Positions 52,791 to 61,784 of a stretch of DNA of 64,000 nucleotides are shown in pieces. Both the position numbers and the translations under genes were made by a program. The stretch's first letter is position 1, and each line of letters opens with the position of its first letter. Origin of the DNA: Halodesulfovibrio aestuarii DSM 17919 = ATCC 29578 (lineage in GTDB: Bacteria; Desulfobacterota; Desulfovibrionia; Desulfovibrionales; Desulfovibrionaceae); contig NZ_ARQF01000021.1 in assembly GCF_000384815.1 (NCBI RefSeq), positions 868,001 to 932,000 of the forward strand, given 5' to 3'. Below the pieces are notes generated by a model, which ran no database searches, had not been told where the DNA came from, and worked only from the letters and a program-made list of their open reading frames with translations.

Positions 52791-53464
52791 AAATATCCAA
52801 GGCTTCGCAACAGTTCCATTTTAGCCTCTTTTTCACCATCCCGTCCGGCACGTTCACCAGCCTGACTGCCAAGCCCGCTACACGGTTTGGTACACGGCAC
52901 ACAACCCAAAGAACGGTAGCCGGAATCGTACAGCGGACAGTACGGCAAATTGTACTGCATGGTGTACGCCCAGATATCCATTTCGCTAAAATCCAAGACT
53001 GGATGCATCATAAGGCAGTTGGGCCGTTCTCTTTGCTCCCGCATTGGTCGGTCCCTGTCAGGATGCTCATCTTTACGGATACCCGTCAGCAACACTTCGA
53101 TGTCCTGTTCTTTCACACCCCGACTTAACGGTTCGACTTTCAGCTCAGCACAACAGCTAATTTTGTCCTGCGCTACCGGATATTGTGAGATATCCACTTC
53201 CGGACGTACGATGGTGAGATCAATTCCCCAATGCAGCGCGAGCGTATCGCGCTGGTGCAATACTTCCGGAAACTTACAGCCAGTGTCGATATTCAACGCT
53301 GTCACGCGCTCCACACCCATTTCAGCTAAAATGTCCTTCCACATATGCAAGGCAACGGTAGAATCCTTACCGCCAGTCCATGCTACGGAAATATTATCTG
53401 CGCCGTATTCAGCAACAATTTGCCTAAGCTCGTTTCGAGCTGCTTCTATTTTTCTCTCGAGCAT
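52787..53464 (-). CDS. PAPS reductase / sulfotransferase-family PP-loop protein
   Basis: 225 residues from ATG 53464; an extension to 53518 is possible but lacks a ribosome-binding site. PP-loop WTGGKDST (29-36) binds ATP or an adenylated nucleotide. C-terminal RSLGCVPCTKPC and ERAGRDGEKEAK resemble the Cys/Arg tail of APS/PAPS reductases (GCxPCT). Motifs DIWAYTMQYNLPYCPLYD and SCCAELKVEPL fit the family. A role in sulfur nucleotide reduction or sulfation is likely but the exact reaction is uncertain. Confidence 0.82.
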   Translation of the reverse strand: MLERKIEAARNELRQIVAEYGADNISVAWTGGKDSTVALHMWKDILAEMGVERVTALNIDTGCKFPEVLHQRDTLALHWGIDLTIVRPEVDISQYPVAQDKISCCAELKVEPLSRGVKEQDIEVLLTGIRKDEHPDRDRPMREQRERPNCLMMHPVLDFSEMDIWAYTMQYNLPYCPLYDSGYRSLGCVPCTKPCSGLGSQAGERAGRDGEKEAKMELLRSLGYF

Positions 53465-53892
53465 AATATTCTCTAGTTCAAACTCATAATGATTAAATAC
53501 CGCGCTACACTGTAACACAAGAGATCATATAATCAATATGAGATGTCTGATTGATAATAAGCCGACTTTACCAAACGGGCTATCTCGCTAGATGCACCAA
53601 TACAGATAGTGCGGAATGCGTAGTATGCATTTAAGTATGCACCCTATAGTCAGCTGTGTTTTACGCATTGAGAAAATACCCGATTGAAAGGCCGCTGGTC
53701 TGGAAAACACAGCAAACGCAAAGCTCCCCTACCCACTTCTGACGCAGTAGGCAATAGACAAAAAACGCAAAAAGAGAACTGCACATACAAAAATAGAATA
53801 CCCTTTCTTCAACCCTTCAGTTTTTTATCATTATATGTTCCCATTGATGTCACCCACCATTCAGAGAACATTTATTTTTTTTAAATTTCGTC
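53465..53892. other. intergenic region before the tRNA-Arg array
   Basis: About 430 nt without a supported gene. A 66-codon ORF (53684-53884) has no ribosome-binding site and no recognisable pattern. The first tRNA-Arg promoter begins at 53893. Confidence 0.5.
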
Positions 53893-53921
53893 TTGACTGG
53901 TTGCACGATGCTGCATATAAC
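53893..53921 (+). promoter_or_regulatory. promoter of tRNA-Arg copy 1
   Basis: TTGACT, 17-nt spacer, TATAAC, 32 nt before the tRNA. Near-consensus sigma-70. Confidence 0.75.
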
Positions 53922-53952
53922 CCTCCTCACGTTGTTAGCAACGCACCATTGC

Positions 53953-54029
53953 GGGGATGTAGCTCAGTTGGATAGAGTAGCTGGCTACGAACCAGTTGGT
54001 CGGGAGTTCGAATCTTCCCATCCCCGCCA
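53953..54029 (+). tRNA. tRNA-Arg(ACG), copy 1
   Basis: 77 nt. Acceptor GGGGATG pairs with CATCCCC, discriminator G, encoded CCA. D-arm GCTC / GAGT, anticodon loop CTACGAA (ACG, read as inosine-CG), T-arm GGGAG-TTCGAAT-CTTCC with one G-T pair. Five further identical copies follow within 2 kb. Confidence 0.97.
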
Positions 54030-54041
54030 CTTGTTTATAAT

Positions 54042-54071
54042 GCCTGTCAGCTTATTCTGACAGGCGTTTTT
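54042..54071 (+). terminator. terminator of tRNA-Arg copy 1
   Basis: GCCTGTCAG / CTGACAGGC, 6-nt loop, then GTTTTTC. Confidence 0.85.
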
Positions 54072-54139
54072 CTTCCAAAAAAACAAGTACAGCTAACACC
54101 CAGAGGCAGCCATCTTTTTTAATTTTTTTTTAAAAGAGC

Positions 54140-54168
54140 TTGACCTCGCTGAGGGTTGAACATATACA
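54140..54168 (+). promoter_or_regulatory. promoter of tRNA-Arg copy 2
   Basis: TTGACC, 17-nt spacer, TATACA. The GAGGGT / ACCCTC inverted repeat spans the -10 box, and GTGAC / GTCAC follows. Confidence 0.7.
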
Positions 54169-54260
54169 CCCTCTCGCTGTGACGAAAGTCACTTCACAAA
54201 TTTTAGTTTGAGTCTAATTCAGTCATTAGGTAATGAAGGGATTAGGTATCAACACCTTGC

Positions 54261-54337
54261 GGGGATGTAGCTCAGTTGGATAGAGTAGCTGGCTACGAAC
54301 CAGTTGGTCGGGAGTTCGAATCTTCCCATCCCCGCCA
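54261..54337 (+). tRNA. tRNA-Arg(ACG), copy 2
   Basis: 77 nt, identical to copy 1. First unit of the 258-260-bp tandem repeat with copies 3 to 5; no strong terminator follows, so read-through into copy 3 is possible. Confidence 0.97.
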
Positions 54338-54518
54338 TTAAGAATATATACGGCTGCCTATGCAGACGTTTTATATCGAGGGTTATCACCCTCACCAAGT
54401 GATGAAATTCATCACACATATATATATGATTCTAGTTGGTTCGCGCAGTGCAACGTAGAAAAGATGTCAACTTTGATGTTTTTTGATGTAGCATACGCTA
54501 ATGACTATGAATCGATGC

Positions 54519-54595
54519 GGGGATGTAGCTCAGTTGGATAGAGTAGCTGGCTACGAACCAGTTGGTCGGGAGTTCGAATCTTCCCATCCCCGCCA
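54519..54595 (+). tRNA. tRNA-Arg(ACG), copy 3
   Basis: 77 nt, identical to copy 1. Its spacer promoter is the weakest (TAGTTG-17-TAGAAA). Confidence 0.97.
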
Positions 54596-54778
54596 TTAAG
54601 AATATACGCGACTGTTTATGCAGACGTTTTATATTGAGGGTTATCACCCTCACCAAGTGATGAAATTCATCACACATATATATTAGATTCTTGTTGGTTC
54701 GCGCAGTGCAACGTATAAAAGATGTCAGTTTTGATGTTTTTTTTGATGCAGCAATCGCGAAAAACGATGAATCGATGC

Positions 54779-54855
54779 GGGGATGTAGCTCAGTTGGATA
54801 GAGTAGCTGGCTACGAACCAGTTGGTCGGGAGTTCGAATCTTCCCATCCCCGCCA
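54779..54855 (+). tRNA. tRNA-Arg(ACG), copy 4
   Basis: 77 nt, identical to copy 1. Spacer promoter TTGTTG-17-TATAAA. Confidence 0.97.
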
Positions 54856-55036
54856 TTAAGTATATACGCGACTGCCTATGCAGACGTTTCATATTGAGGG
54901 TTATCACCCTCCCCAAGTGATGAAATTCATCACACATATATATTAGATTCTAGTTGGTTCGCGCAATGCAACGTATAAAAGATGTCAGTTTTGATGTTTT
55001 TTCATGTAGCAATCGCGAAGAACGACGAATCGATGC

Positions 55037-55113
55037 GGGGATGTAGCTCAGTTGGATAGAGTAGCTGGCTACGAACCAGTTGGTCGGGAGTTCGAATCTT
55101 CCCATCCCCGCCA
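55037..55113 (+). tRNA. tRNA-Arg(ACG), copy 5
   Basis: 77 nt, identical to copy 1. Spacer promoter TAGTTG-17-TATAAA. A strong terminator follows. Confidence 0.97.
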
Positions 55114-55123
55114 TTGAGAATAT

Positions 55124-55156
55124 AAGCTGCTAACTTTTGGTTAGCAGCTTTTTTTT
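55124..55156 (+). terminator. terminator of tRNA-Arg copy 5
   Basis: AAGCTGCTAAC / GTTAGCAGCTT with a 5-nt loop and T-run. The hairpin at 56043-56075 is almost the same. Confidence 0.9.
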
Positions 55157-55891
55157 ATACCTGAACGTTTCTAGAGAACAGACGGCCTTCTGCCTCCTCA
55201 TGATCGCTCACGCTACATATCTTTCAGACTAGCGACGTAAGGTACCCCACTCCAAATGATAAAACTCTCCTTCACAGAAAAACACTACTCTCTCCTGCTC
55301 ATACAACTTTGCCTCTCTTTATTCTACGCACAACTCAGCATGCTGTGACTTTTAAGAAACCTTATTGCTAACCAACACGGTTTCAAAAATAAGTTCCACT
55401 TTTTTGCACTGGTTGCATATCAATTTTAAGCAAATAAAAAAAATAAATAGTCATCTAGCCTGCGTTTAATGACTTTTCTCATTACATACGTTGTTATTAA
55501 GCGTAAAATACAAATTGAGATTTTACGCCAAAAATGCTGGCTAATCAGCTCCACCTAACTTCAACGCTCCGACCCAATACAGCATGCCACCATCACTGCC
55601 TACTTGCTGATTACAATTTCCCAACGCCCTGAGACCAAAAAAAGCTTCAATGCGCTTTGAACTGCATTCAAATGGCTCCCCCTCCAAAAAACTGAAGGAC
55701 GCATTGAGAATGCAAAAAAACTAGATATCATTCCCTGCCGCAACAACCAGATGATGCTTGAACCTTCTTAACAAAATTAAAGGATCCTCTACCGGCAAAC
55801 AGGTAATCATTAAGGAATTACGAGCACCACGGCGTACTTTATGGTGAAGCCGCCTAACATAAAGAAACTGTCTGCTTTTTTCATAAAGAGC
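55157..55891. other. 735-nt gap in the tRNA-Arg array
   Basis: No supported gene. One inverted repeat, GCGTAAAAT / ATTTTACGC (about 55500-55528). The gap is flanked by tRNA units with matching terminators, so it may be an old insertion or a decayed stretch between duplicated units. Confidence 0.5.
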
Positions 55892-55920
55892 TTGACGATT
55901 TCAGCTTACAGACATATATA
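55892..55920 (+). promoter_or_regulatory. promoter of tRNA-Arg copy 6
   Basis: TTGACG, 17-nt spacer, TATATA, followed by CGCTGA / TCAGCG hairpin before the tRNA. Confidence 0.72.
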
Positions 55921-55954
55921 TCTTTCCGCGCTGAGGAGATCAGCGCAACACTGC

Positions 55955-56031
55955 GGGGATGTAGCTCAGTTGGATAGAGTAGCTGGCTACGAACCAGTTG
56001 GTCGGGAGTTCGAATCTTCCCATCCCCGCCA
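55955..56031 (+). tRNA. tRNA-Arg(ACG), copy 6
   Basis: 77 nt, identical to copy 1, but 918 nt from copy 5 with its own promoter and terminator. Confidence 0.97.
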
Positions 56032-56042
56032 TTGAGTATACA

Positions 56043-56075
56043 GGCTGCTAACTTCTCGTTAGCAGCCTTTTTTTT
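56043..56075 (+). terminator. terminator of tRNA-Arg copy 6
   Basis: GGCTGCTAAC / GTTAGCAGCC, 5-nt loop, eight T. Close copy of the copy-5 terminator. Confidence 0.9.
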
Positions 56076-56327
56076 ATAGCTTTTCATTTCCTTCATGCCA
56101 CTTGTCACCACACCAGCGCCCCCGCCCCCACTTTTTCAACGTATCTGCCTGCACACAACAAAGCCTATTATGGAGAATCCATAATAGGCTTTGATCATAT
56201 ACCAAACTTGTTCAGGTAAAGGTAGACGACGTGCGTACCCCCTTGCCCATTTAATTGTGACAGAACCTTGCTCATGCCGACCAGTTGCATCCAGCAGATT
56301 ATCTCTGGTTCCTCAGCAAAATTTAAA

Positions 56328-57230
56328 TTACACCGAAAGCTTTTTTTGCTCAAAATAACTCATGGCTTGCAAAAGGAATGTTGCCACAACTGAAAGAAAA
56401 ATGCCGAACAAAATAGTATTGGAAAGCATGCGCCCGTTAACAGCATAGTCAAGCACGGCAACACATGCCGGACTCAAATAAATATACGCAGTAACGTTGT
56501 TCGGGGTCAGTGTAACTGAAGCTTTCTGGAAAAGGTACGATGTTACCAACGTAGTACCTATTGCGAGATACAACATACTTGCATAGTCGCCAGTCGTCAG
56601 TAAATCCCACTGGAGCGGAATTCCAAATATCAACATCGCGATTGCCATCCAAATGGTTCCTCCCACCAACGTACAACATGTCAGCACTGTTACGCTGTCC
56701 TGCCGGTATAAGAGCTTCAAAGCAAGTGTATACCCGCACATGGAAAGGATGCCCAACATAAAGAGCAAGTCACCAGAATTAAAAGAAAGACTTTGGATGG
56801 CGTCAATATTTCCTTTGAACACGACCCACAAAGTTCCCACCGCCCCGAGCATATATACCAAAGTACGCTTGACACCGATAGCATGTTTCAACAACACAGC
56901 ACTCAACAGGGCTGTTATAAACGGGGTAAGAGTATACAACGTGCCAGTGTTAAGCACTGTTGTAGTTAACAACGCTGCAAACAGACAGACAAAATAACCG
57001 CAGTAAAAAAAGCTGATTATAAATGACCTCGGAAACACCGAAGGTATTTGCCTGCGGTATTGCTTATTCAAAAGCACAGTAGGCAAAGAACATACGCTGG
57101 CTATCACAAAGCGAAGCAAATTTAATGAGACAGGATGTACCTGCCCTGTAACATTCGCAGATGCGATAAATGACCCTGCAATCAAAAAAGTGGCAAGCAG
57201 AATCAGACCATGAGCCTTTAAAATCTCCAT
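56328..57230 (-). CDS. EamA/DMT-family transporter
   Basis: 300 residues from ATG 57230 (AAGGA nine nt ahead). Ten hydrophobic helices in two EamA repeats: first repeat LILLATFLIAGSFIASANVT to VLLKHAIG, second LLFMLGILSMCGYTLAL to the C-terminus. The NLLRFVIAS motif follows helix 2. Drug/metabolite transporters export amino acids, nucleosides or other small molecules; the substrate cannot be predicted. Single gene next to glpX. Confidence 0.88.
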   Translation of the reverse strand: MEILKAHGLILLATFLIAGSFIASANVTGQVHPVSLNLLRFVIASVCSLPTVLLNKQYRRQIPSVFPRSFIISFFYCGYFVCLFAALLTTTVLNTGTLYTLTPFITALLSAVLLKHAIGVKRTLVYMLGAVGTLWVVFKGNIDAIQSLSFNSGDLLFMLGILSMCGYTLALKLLYRQDSVTVLTCCTLVGGTIWMAIAMLIFGIPLQWDLLTTGDYASMLYLAIGTTLVTSYLFQKASVTLTPNNVTAYIYLSPACVAVLDYAVNGRMLSNTILFGIFLSVVATFLLQAMSYFEQKKLSV

Positions 57231-57414
57231 TATATAGAGTCCTTCAGCGGGAGCGTAGTGTAGGTTGATCAAGATCTAACAGCCAACGGAAGCATTTAAA
57301 TTCTATCCGCACCGTCAGACACTTCCTCGAATAAGGAATCAATGCATTCCCCCTGCTGATACTTATAAATTGTGCTTAGGTAAACCACAGTTATCAGGGT
57401 AAAAAGCACAAAAA

Positions 57415-57440
57415 AAAGGCTGCCCATTCGAGCAGCCTTT
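57415..57440 (-). terminator. terminator of glpX
   Basis: AAAGGCTGC / GCAGCCTTT with an 8-nt loop and flanking A/T runs. Confidence 0.85.
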
Positions 57441-57456
57441 ACAAAAAACTACAGAA

Positions 57457-58428
57457 CTATAAGCCTTCTGGACGGAAGCGATCCCAGTTATGGATGCTTT
57501 CAAGATAACGGATGGATCCACTATGGCCCTTAATAACCATGGAATGGGTAACAGCACCGTTACCGGTGTACTGGACACCGCGAAGGAACGTCCCACCAGA
57601 AATACCGGTTGCAGCAAAGTATACTTCGTCACTACGAACGAGAGAATTTACGGTATGAATTTCGCGAAGGTCGATACCTGCTTCGAGGATCGCTTCTTTT
57701 TCTACGTAAGACTGTGGATCGAGGCGAGCAAAAATCTGACCACCTACACCTTTGATTGCGCATGCAGCGATAACGCCTTCAGGAGTACCGCCTGTACCCA
57801 TCATTACGTCAACTTCGCTGCGCGGATCAACTGCCATAAGTGCGCCTGCAACGTCACCGTCGGTATGTAGCTGAATACGCGCGCCAGCTTCACGGATTTT
57901 AGAAATAAGCTGCTCGTGACGTGGCTTATCAAGAACAAACACAACAAGGTCATCGACATCTTTGCCGAGAGCTTTTGCGATTTTAATCAGATTTTCTTTA
58001 ACAGGAGCATCAATGTCTACAACATCTTTTGCTGCTGGCGGCACAACAAGCTTTTGCATGTAGTAGCTTGGGCCCGGGTTGTACATAGTGCCTGCCGGAG
58101 CAGTGCCTACTACAGAAATAGCGTTAGGACGACCATATGCAAGAAGATTAGTGCCTTCAACAGGGTCAACCGCAACATCAACCTGCGGTCCTTTACCCAT
58201 GCCAAGCTTTTCACCATTGAAGAGCATAGGCGCGTCATCTTTTTCACCTTCACCGATAATTACTTTGCCGGAAAGGTACAGATTATTAAAGGCGTAACGC
58301 ATTGCATCAACGGCTGCACCGTCGCCCTCGTTCTTCTTCCCCTTGCCGAGCCAGCGGCCGGATGCCAATGCTGCTGCCTCTGTAACGCGAACAAGGTCTA
58401 AAGCAAGGTTTTTATGGGCGGCTTCCAT
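57457..58428 (-). CDS. glpX: class II fructose-1,6-bisphosphatase
   Basis: 323 residues from ATG 58428 (GGAGGAG ahead), giving the family start EAAHKNLALDLVRVTEAAAL. Metal/phosphate motifs: GEGEKDDAPML, VDVAVDPVEGTNLLAYGRPN and GTGGTPEGV. It removes the C1 phosphate of fructose-1,6-bisphosphate in gluconeogenesis. Cytoplasmic, metal-dependent, lithium-sensitive fold type. All metal ligands look intact. Confidence 0.95.
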   Translation of the reverse strand: MEAAHKNLALDLVRVTEAAALASGRWLGKGKKNEGDGAAVDAMRYAFNNLYLSGKVIIGEGEKDDAPMLFNGEKLGMGKGPQVDVAVDPVEGTNLLAYGRPNAISVVGTAPAGTMYNPGPSYYMQKLVVPPAAKDVVDIDAPVKENLIKIAKALGKDVDDLVVFVLDKPRHEQLISKIREAGARIQLHTDGDVAGALMAVDPRSEVDVMMGTGGTPEGVIAACAIKGVGGQIFARLDPQSYVEKEAILEAGIDLREIHTVNSLVRSDEVYFAATGISGGTFLRGVQYTGNGAVTHSMVIKGHSGSIRYLESIHNWDRFRPEGL

Positions 58429-58629
58429 CAGGTCTCCTCCAAATATAAGTTGCGGATACACATCATAAATATGTGTGGCGGATTATTAGCTAAGCCTGTG
58501 AAACATCACAGAACTCCAAACTGCAAAAAAGTACAAACCAACGCAGCGTGCCTGCAACCAATGGTCTGTCAGCGGTTTCTTTACCCTAGGTAGCACGCTC
58601 CATCAAGCTTTTACCGCTGGAACAAAAAA

Positions 58630-58655
58630 GGGAGACCGCTTTATTGCGATCTCCC
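58630..58655 (-). terminator. terminator of the OmpH-like gene
   Basis: GGGAGA and CGC / GCG and TCTCCC with one mismatch, T-run on the minus strand. Confidence 0.8.
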
Positions 58656-58709
58656 AGTCGTATACTATTAACCTACTGTAAATACCAGTACGGTTTTAGC
58701 CTAATATTG

Positions 58710-59375
58710 TTACTTTTTTGCATCCTTTACGTCAGGAGCATCGACGGGTGCAGCTTCTTGCTTTTCTTCCGTCTGCTTTGTAACTTCCTGTTTCATTTCG
58801 TCAGCCTGTTCTTGAGGCTTCATTTCATCAGTGCCCGCAGCAGACTCCGGTGCCACCTGTTCATTAGCAGTATTCTTCTCTACAGCTGTTGCAACCGGAG
58901 ATTCAAATGTAACAGTTTCTTTATTCATAATAGCCACAACAGCAGCGGTTGCATCAGCAGACTTATCGTAGCTTAGAGCCTGTTCAATCGGGATAACCAC
59001 GGCGACACCGTTTTCTTTGCGGTATTGTTCCAGCACCTTTTGAAACAGATCATTCAGCTTGGTAACAACCATCTGCTGCTCAGCAGATACGCGCGCCTGA
59101 ATCTTGGACACCTGCGCCTGAATATCTGTTACAGTTTCAGCGTTCTGGCCTTTTTTCTTTGCAGCTTCTTCTTGCAACGCTTTAAACTGCTGCTGCACTT
59201 CGACGCTTACTTTTTCCAAATATGCCATACCGTCTTTACCGGGCTGACAATCTTGGAAAACTTTTGCAGGATCTACGACAGCGACTTTAGGGGAAGATCC
59301 CGCATTCATGTCCTGATTACATCCCACAAGCGCTAAACAAAAAATAGCAACACACAGCAAAACTAACTTTTTCAT
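58710..59375 (-). CDS. OmpH/Skp-like periplasmic lipoprotein
   Basis: 221 residues. Lipobox LVGC (C19) after a hydrophobic signal. An OmpH/Skp-like segment (KVAVVDPAKVFQDCQPGKDG, then a long coiled coil from ~45 to 110, and GVAVVIPIEQAL) is followed by a Glu/Lys/Pro-rich tail of ~65 residues. Skp proteins chaperone outer-membrane proteins; classical Skp is not a lipoprotein, so this is a variant. No other envelope-assembly gene is adjacent. Confidence 0.8.
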   Translation of the reverse strand: MKKLVLLCVAIFCLALVGCNQDMNAGSSPKVAVVDPAKVFQDCQPGKDGMAYLEKVSVEVQQQFKALQEEAAKKKGQNAETVTDIQAQVSKIQARVSAEQQMVVTKLNDLFQKVLEQYRKENGVAVVIPIEQALSYDKSADATAAVVAIMNKETVTFESPVATAVEKNTANEQVAPESAAGTDEMKPQEQADEMKQEVTKQTEEKQEAAPVDAPDVKDAKK

Positions 59376-59547
59376 TGATATCTCCGAATGTTATTGAAGC
59401 CACATTTTTTCGCGAGGAACACACCAAGCACCACCTTCTTCGGCGATGCGGTAAAAATAGTGCAACTTTAATTTTTTCCCAAGGATTAATTTCATTATGG
59501 CGGTTAGTTAGCGAAAAAATAATGCGACAACGGTTTTTCGACGTTTT

Positions 59548-60537
59548 TTACTCTGCAAAAATAAACGTACCAAGTTTCTTTAAATATTCCTCAACGGTAT
59601 ATTTCCGGATATTTTTTAACTGCTCTTCTCCCATATCACACCTAACCAATGACTTTCCAAAGGTCTTACGAAGATATTCGTAGGGAACAGCATCCATTTT
59701 TTCTAACTGCCTACCGTCCATTGAGACGGTGTAATGCAGATCGAAATCTGCTGAAATCTTATTGTGCCCGTCTTCCTGTATAATGGTAATTATTGGTATT
59801 TCCCGCCAAAAAACTCCATCATCTGTGACACGTAAATCAGAACGCTTTGCCGGTATGTGCTGACGCAGCATCTGTTGAACATATTTCTTATCAAGCGCCG
59901 TTACGATTTCTGCATGATACTTTTCCACTCTCTTGAACCGCACACTTCTATTAAAAAAGTATCGGGACTCCCTATCAAAAAGGGACAGCACTTTTTCATC
60001 CTGCTCTTTACCGGAAGGAGGCCACAACCACGTATCATGGTGCCGATCAAAAACCTGCTCAGGTTCTTTGGTTGCAGATTCCACAACCATATCGTTTACA
60101 ATACAGCGCACTTCATACAGGCTTTTTTCGATGTTATGTGTATAGTCTAATGTAAAAAAGTATGTTGTTTTTAGTGAATCTATCACTTTATCATTTTTAT
60201 ATAGCGATTGAATAAGACTTATTGCCGCACTGGTGTCACCAGCCCATGTCACTTTCATCTCTTTAAATATTGAATAGTCTTTATAATGAACAACACCAAG
60301 ACCATTTTTGTACTTCCATGCCATCATTTCTGCAAAAGCATGTTTAAGATGTTCCTTTGTAACAGGAGATTTATCTTTATATGCATCTACTGACAAAAAA
60401 GTTGTAGCGAGAGGATTACTATATAATTTTCTGTAATATGTTAAATCCTTTTGAGTCGGTGCCGCATTAGCGACTGACTGCATAACAAGATTGCAACAAA
60501 TTGCAAGGAAAAGCAGAATGAGTATATTTTTCTTCAT
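59548..60537 (-). CDS. exported hypothetical protein, paralogue of 60581-61504
   Basis: 329 residues from ATG 60537. N-terminal signal peptide (about 1-28, ANAAP cleavage). It shares with the next gene the blocks DKSPVTKEHLKHAFAEMMAW (DKTPVTEQLINDAI in the neighbour) and DDGVFWREIPIITII (KDGVFFADKQLVQIV), so the two are diverged duplicates. No catalytic motif is visible. Probably periplasmic. Confidence 0.72.
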   Translation of the reverse strand: MKKNILILLFLAICCNLVMQSVANAAPTQKDLTYYRKLYSNPLATTFLSVDAYKDKSPVTKEHLKHAFAEMMAWKYKNGLGVVHYKDYSIFKEMKVTWAGDTSAAISLIQSLYKNDKVIDSLKTTYFFTLDYTHNIEKSLYEVRCIVNDMVVESATKEPEQVFDRHHDTWLWPPSGKEQDEKVLSLFDRESRYFFNRSVRFKRVEKYHAEIVTALDKKYVQQMLRQHIPAKRSDLRVTDDGVFWREIPIITIIQEDGHNKISADFDLHYTVSMDGRQLEKMDAVPYEYLRKTFGKSLVRCDMGEEQLKNIRKYTVEEYLKKLGTFIFAE

Positions 60538-60580
60538 AGTTATTCCCATTTACTATTAATGTAAAAAAGAGCTGCAATCA

Positions 60581-61504
60581 CTACAGAGCGTCTACATATT
60601 TTTTTGTCAAAACAAGAATAGTCCATTCTGCAACATGCTCACTACGTTTCACTTCTGTGAGTCCCACTTCTTCCTGCAACGCTATATCCCACATAAAAGT
60701 CACACCATCGACTGAGTCGACAATCTGTACAAGCTGTTTGTCCGCAAAAAATACACCGTCTTTATTCACAACAGCACCTTCCCTTTCATCTGCCAGGTAT
60801 GCGGCAAATTTTTCACGAATAAAGTGCGGATTCCCTGAAACATGTTTATTGTACGAACTGTTAGCAAGGCGTGGATAATAAACACCATTTTTATTTTCAT
60901 CCACAAAGTCCTGCAATGTTCCTTTAAGCGCAGTTGCAACAGCGACATCGTATTTTCCCCACGGGGCAGGAAAAACGTTAGTCAAGTTACATTTGGAAGG
61001 TACGTACTCATCATCCGGCATGTACTGGTAATATTCCGGAGAAGCTGTCTCACAAACAATGCGATTCGGAGTAATGCGTACCTCGTATTTTTTATCTTTC
61101 ATATCATGATGAAGCTGAACATCAGCAGTGTATGTACGCACCAACCACTGAACTTCCTGTCCATTTTCACGCAGCGATTTTTTCACTTCAATCTGCAGGG
61201 TATTATTATCTTTCCAGTGCACACCGGCATGGGTGAACACGTACCAGTCATCCATGTCATCGACTCTGCTCAATGGATTAATTTTAATCGCCAAACTACG
61301 GATGATTGCATCGTTAATAAGCTGTTCTGTCACGGGGGTCTTATCACAGAACACATCTGCGAACCGCACCACATATGTTTTAGAAGCTTCTTCAGAAACC
61401 CGAGTTGTTTCGAAAAGTGTCGGTGTTGTTGTCTTATGTACTGCGCTACACCCCGTCCCTAAAAACAAGAGTATAACAAAAAATAGAGTAGTAAATTTGC
61501 GCAT
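60581..61504 (-). CDS. exported lipoprotein, paralogue of 59548-60537
   Basis: 307 residues from ATG 61504 (AGAGGAAT ahead). Lipobox GTGC with C at about 19, so outer- or inner-membrane lipoprotein. It aligns with the downstream gene over most of its length, including an N-terminal DKTPVT block, a central heavily charged strand region and a C-terminal KDGVFF block. 43 nt separate the two genes, so they form an operon. Function unknown; could be a pair of interacting envelope proteins. Confidence 0.72.
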   Translation of the reverse strand: MRKFTTLFFVILLFLGTGCSAVHKTTTPTLFETTRVSEEASKTYVVRFADVFCDKTPVTEQLINDAIIRSLAIKINPLSRVDDMDDWYVFTHAGVHWKDNNTLQIEVKKSLRENGQEVQWLVRTYTADVQLHHDMKDKKYEVRITPNRIVCETASPEYYQYMPDDEYVPSKCNLTNVFPAPWGKYDVAVATALKGTLQDFVDENKNGVYYPRLANSSYNKHVSGNPHFIREKFAAYLADEREGAVVNKDGVFFADKQLVQIVDSVDGVTFMWDIALQEEVGLTEVKRSEHVAEWTILVLTKKYVDAL

Positions 61505-61633
61505 ACATTCCTCTATGAATAGATAGTTAACGTTGTATAAATCAGTTTCCCACCACAAAAAGACATGAGCGTCAACATATTTACAATAACTACATGTTAT
61601 TACATTGCATAACAAAATGAACACAGCACAAAA

Positions 61634-61664
61634 AAAGGATGAAGTTACACACTTCACCCTTTTT
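61634..61664. terminator. terminator downstream of miaA
   Basis: AAAAGG and TGAAGT / ACTTCA and CCTTTT with a 5-nt loop, flanked by A and T runs. It lies beyond the dispersed repeat that follows miaA. Confidence 0.78.
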
Positions 61665-61699
61665 ACGATTGCATTACAAGTAGTCTCCAGATGTTGACG

Positions 61700-61782
61700 C
61701 ACTCCCCTAATGTCCCCATACGAGATCAAGGATCGGTACCCCTTGTAGGGCACGGGACACAACCCCCGTCGGCGGAGGCAAC
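61700..61782 (-). repeat. dispersed GC-rich repeat, copy 3
   Basis: Minus strand: GCCTCCGCCGACGGGG, then GTGCCCTACAAGGGGTACC and CCTTGATCTCGTATGG. The same order of blocks as copy 1 at 29285-29395, with substitutions. It fills the gap after miaA. Confidence 0.65.
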
Positions 61783-61784
61783 CT

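Larger units (their letters stand above)
54261..55113 (+). repeat. tandem repeat of tRNA-Arg units
   Basis: tRNA copies 2, 3, 4 and 5 start at 54261, 54519, 54779 and 55037 (258, 260 and 258 bp apart). The three spacers are nearly identical and each carries GAGGGT-TATC-ACCCTC, then GTGATG / CATCAC, then a promoter-like TTGTTG or TAGTTG, 17 nt, TATAAA or TAGAAA. Both tRNA and spacer have been amplified as one unit. Confidence 0.92.

Noticed and set aside
54725-54937. 70-codon ORF across tRNA-Arg copy 4 and 55841-56111 ORFs across copy 6
   Set aside because: They overlap tRNA genes; the protein similarity between them comes from the repeated tRNA.
53953-55113. Regular repeat array resembling CRISPR
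   Set aside because: The repeated unit is a complete 77-nt tRNA with CCA, and the spacers are alike, not unique; no cas genes in the window.
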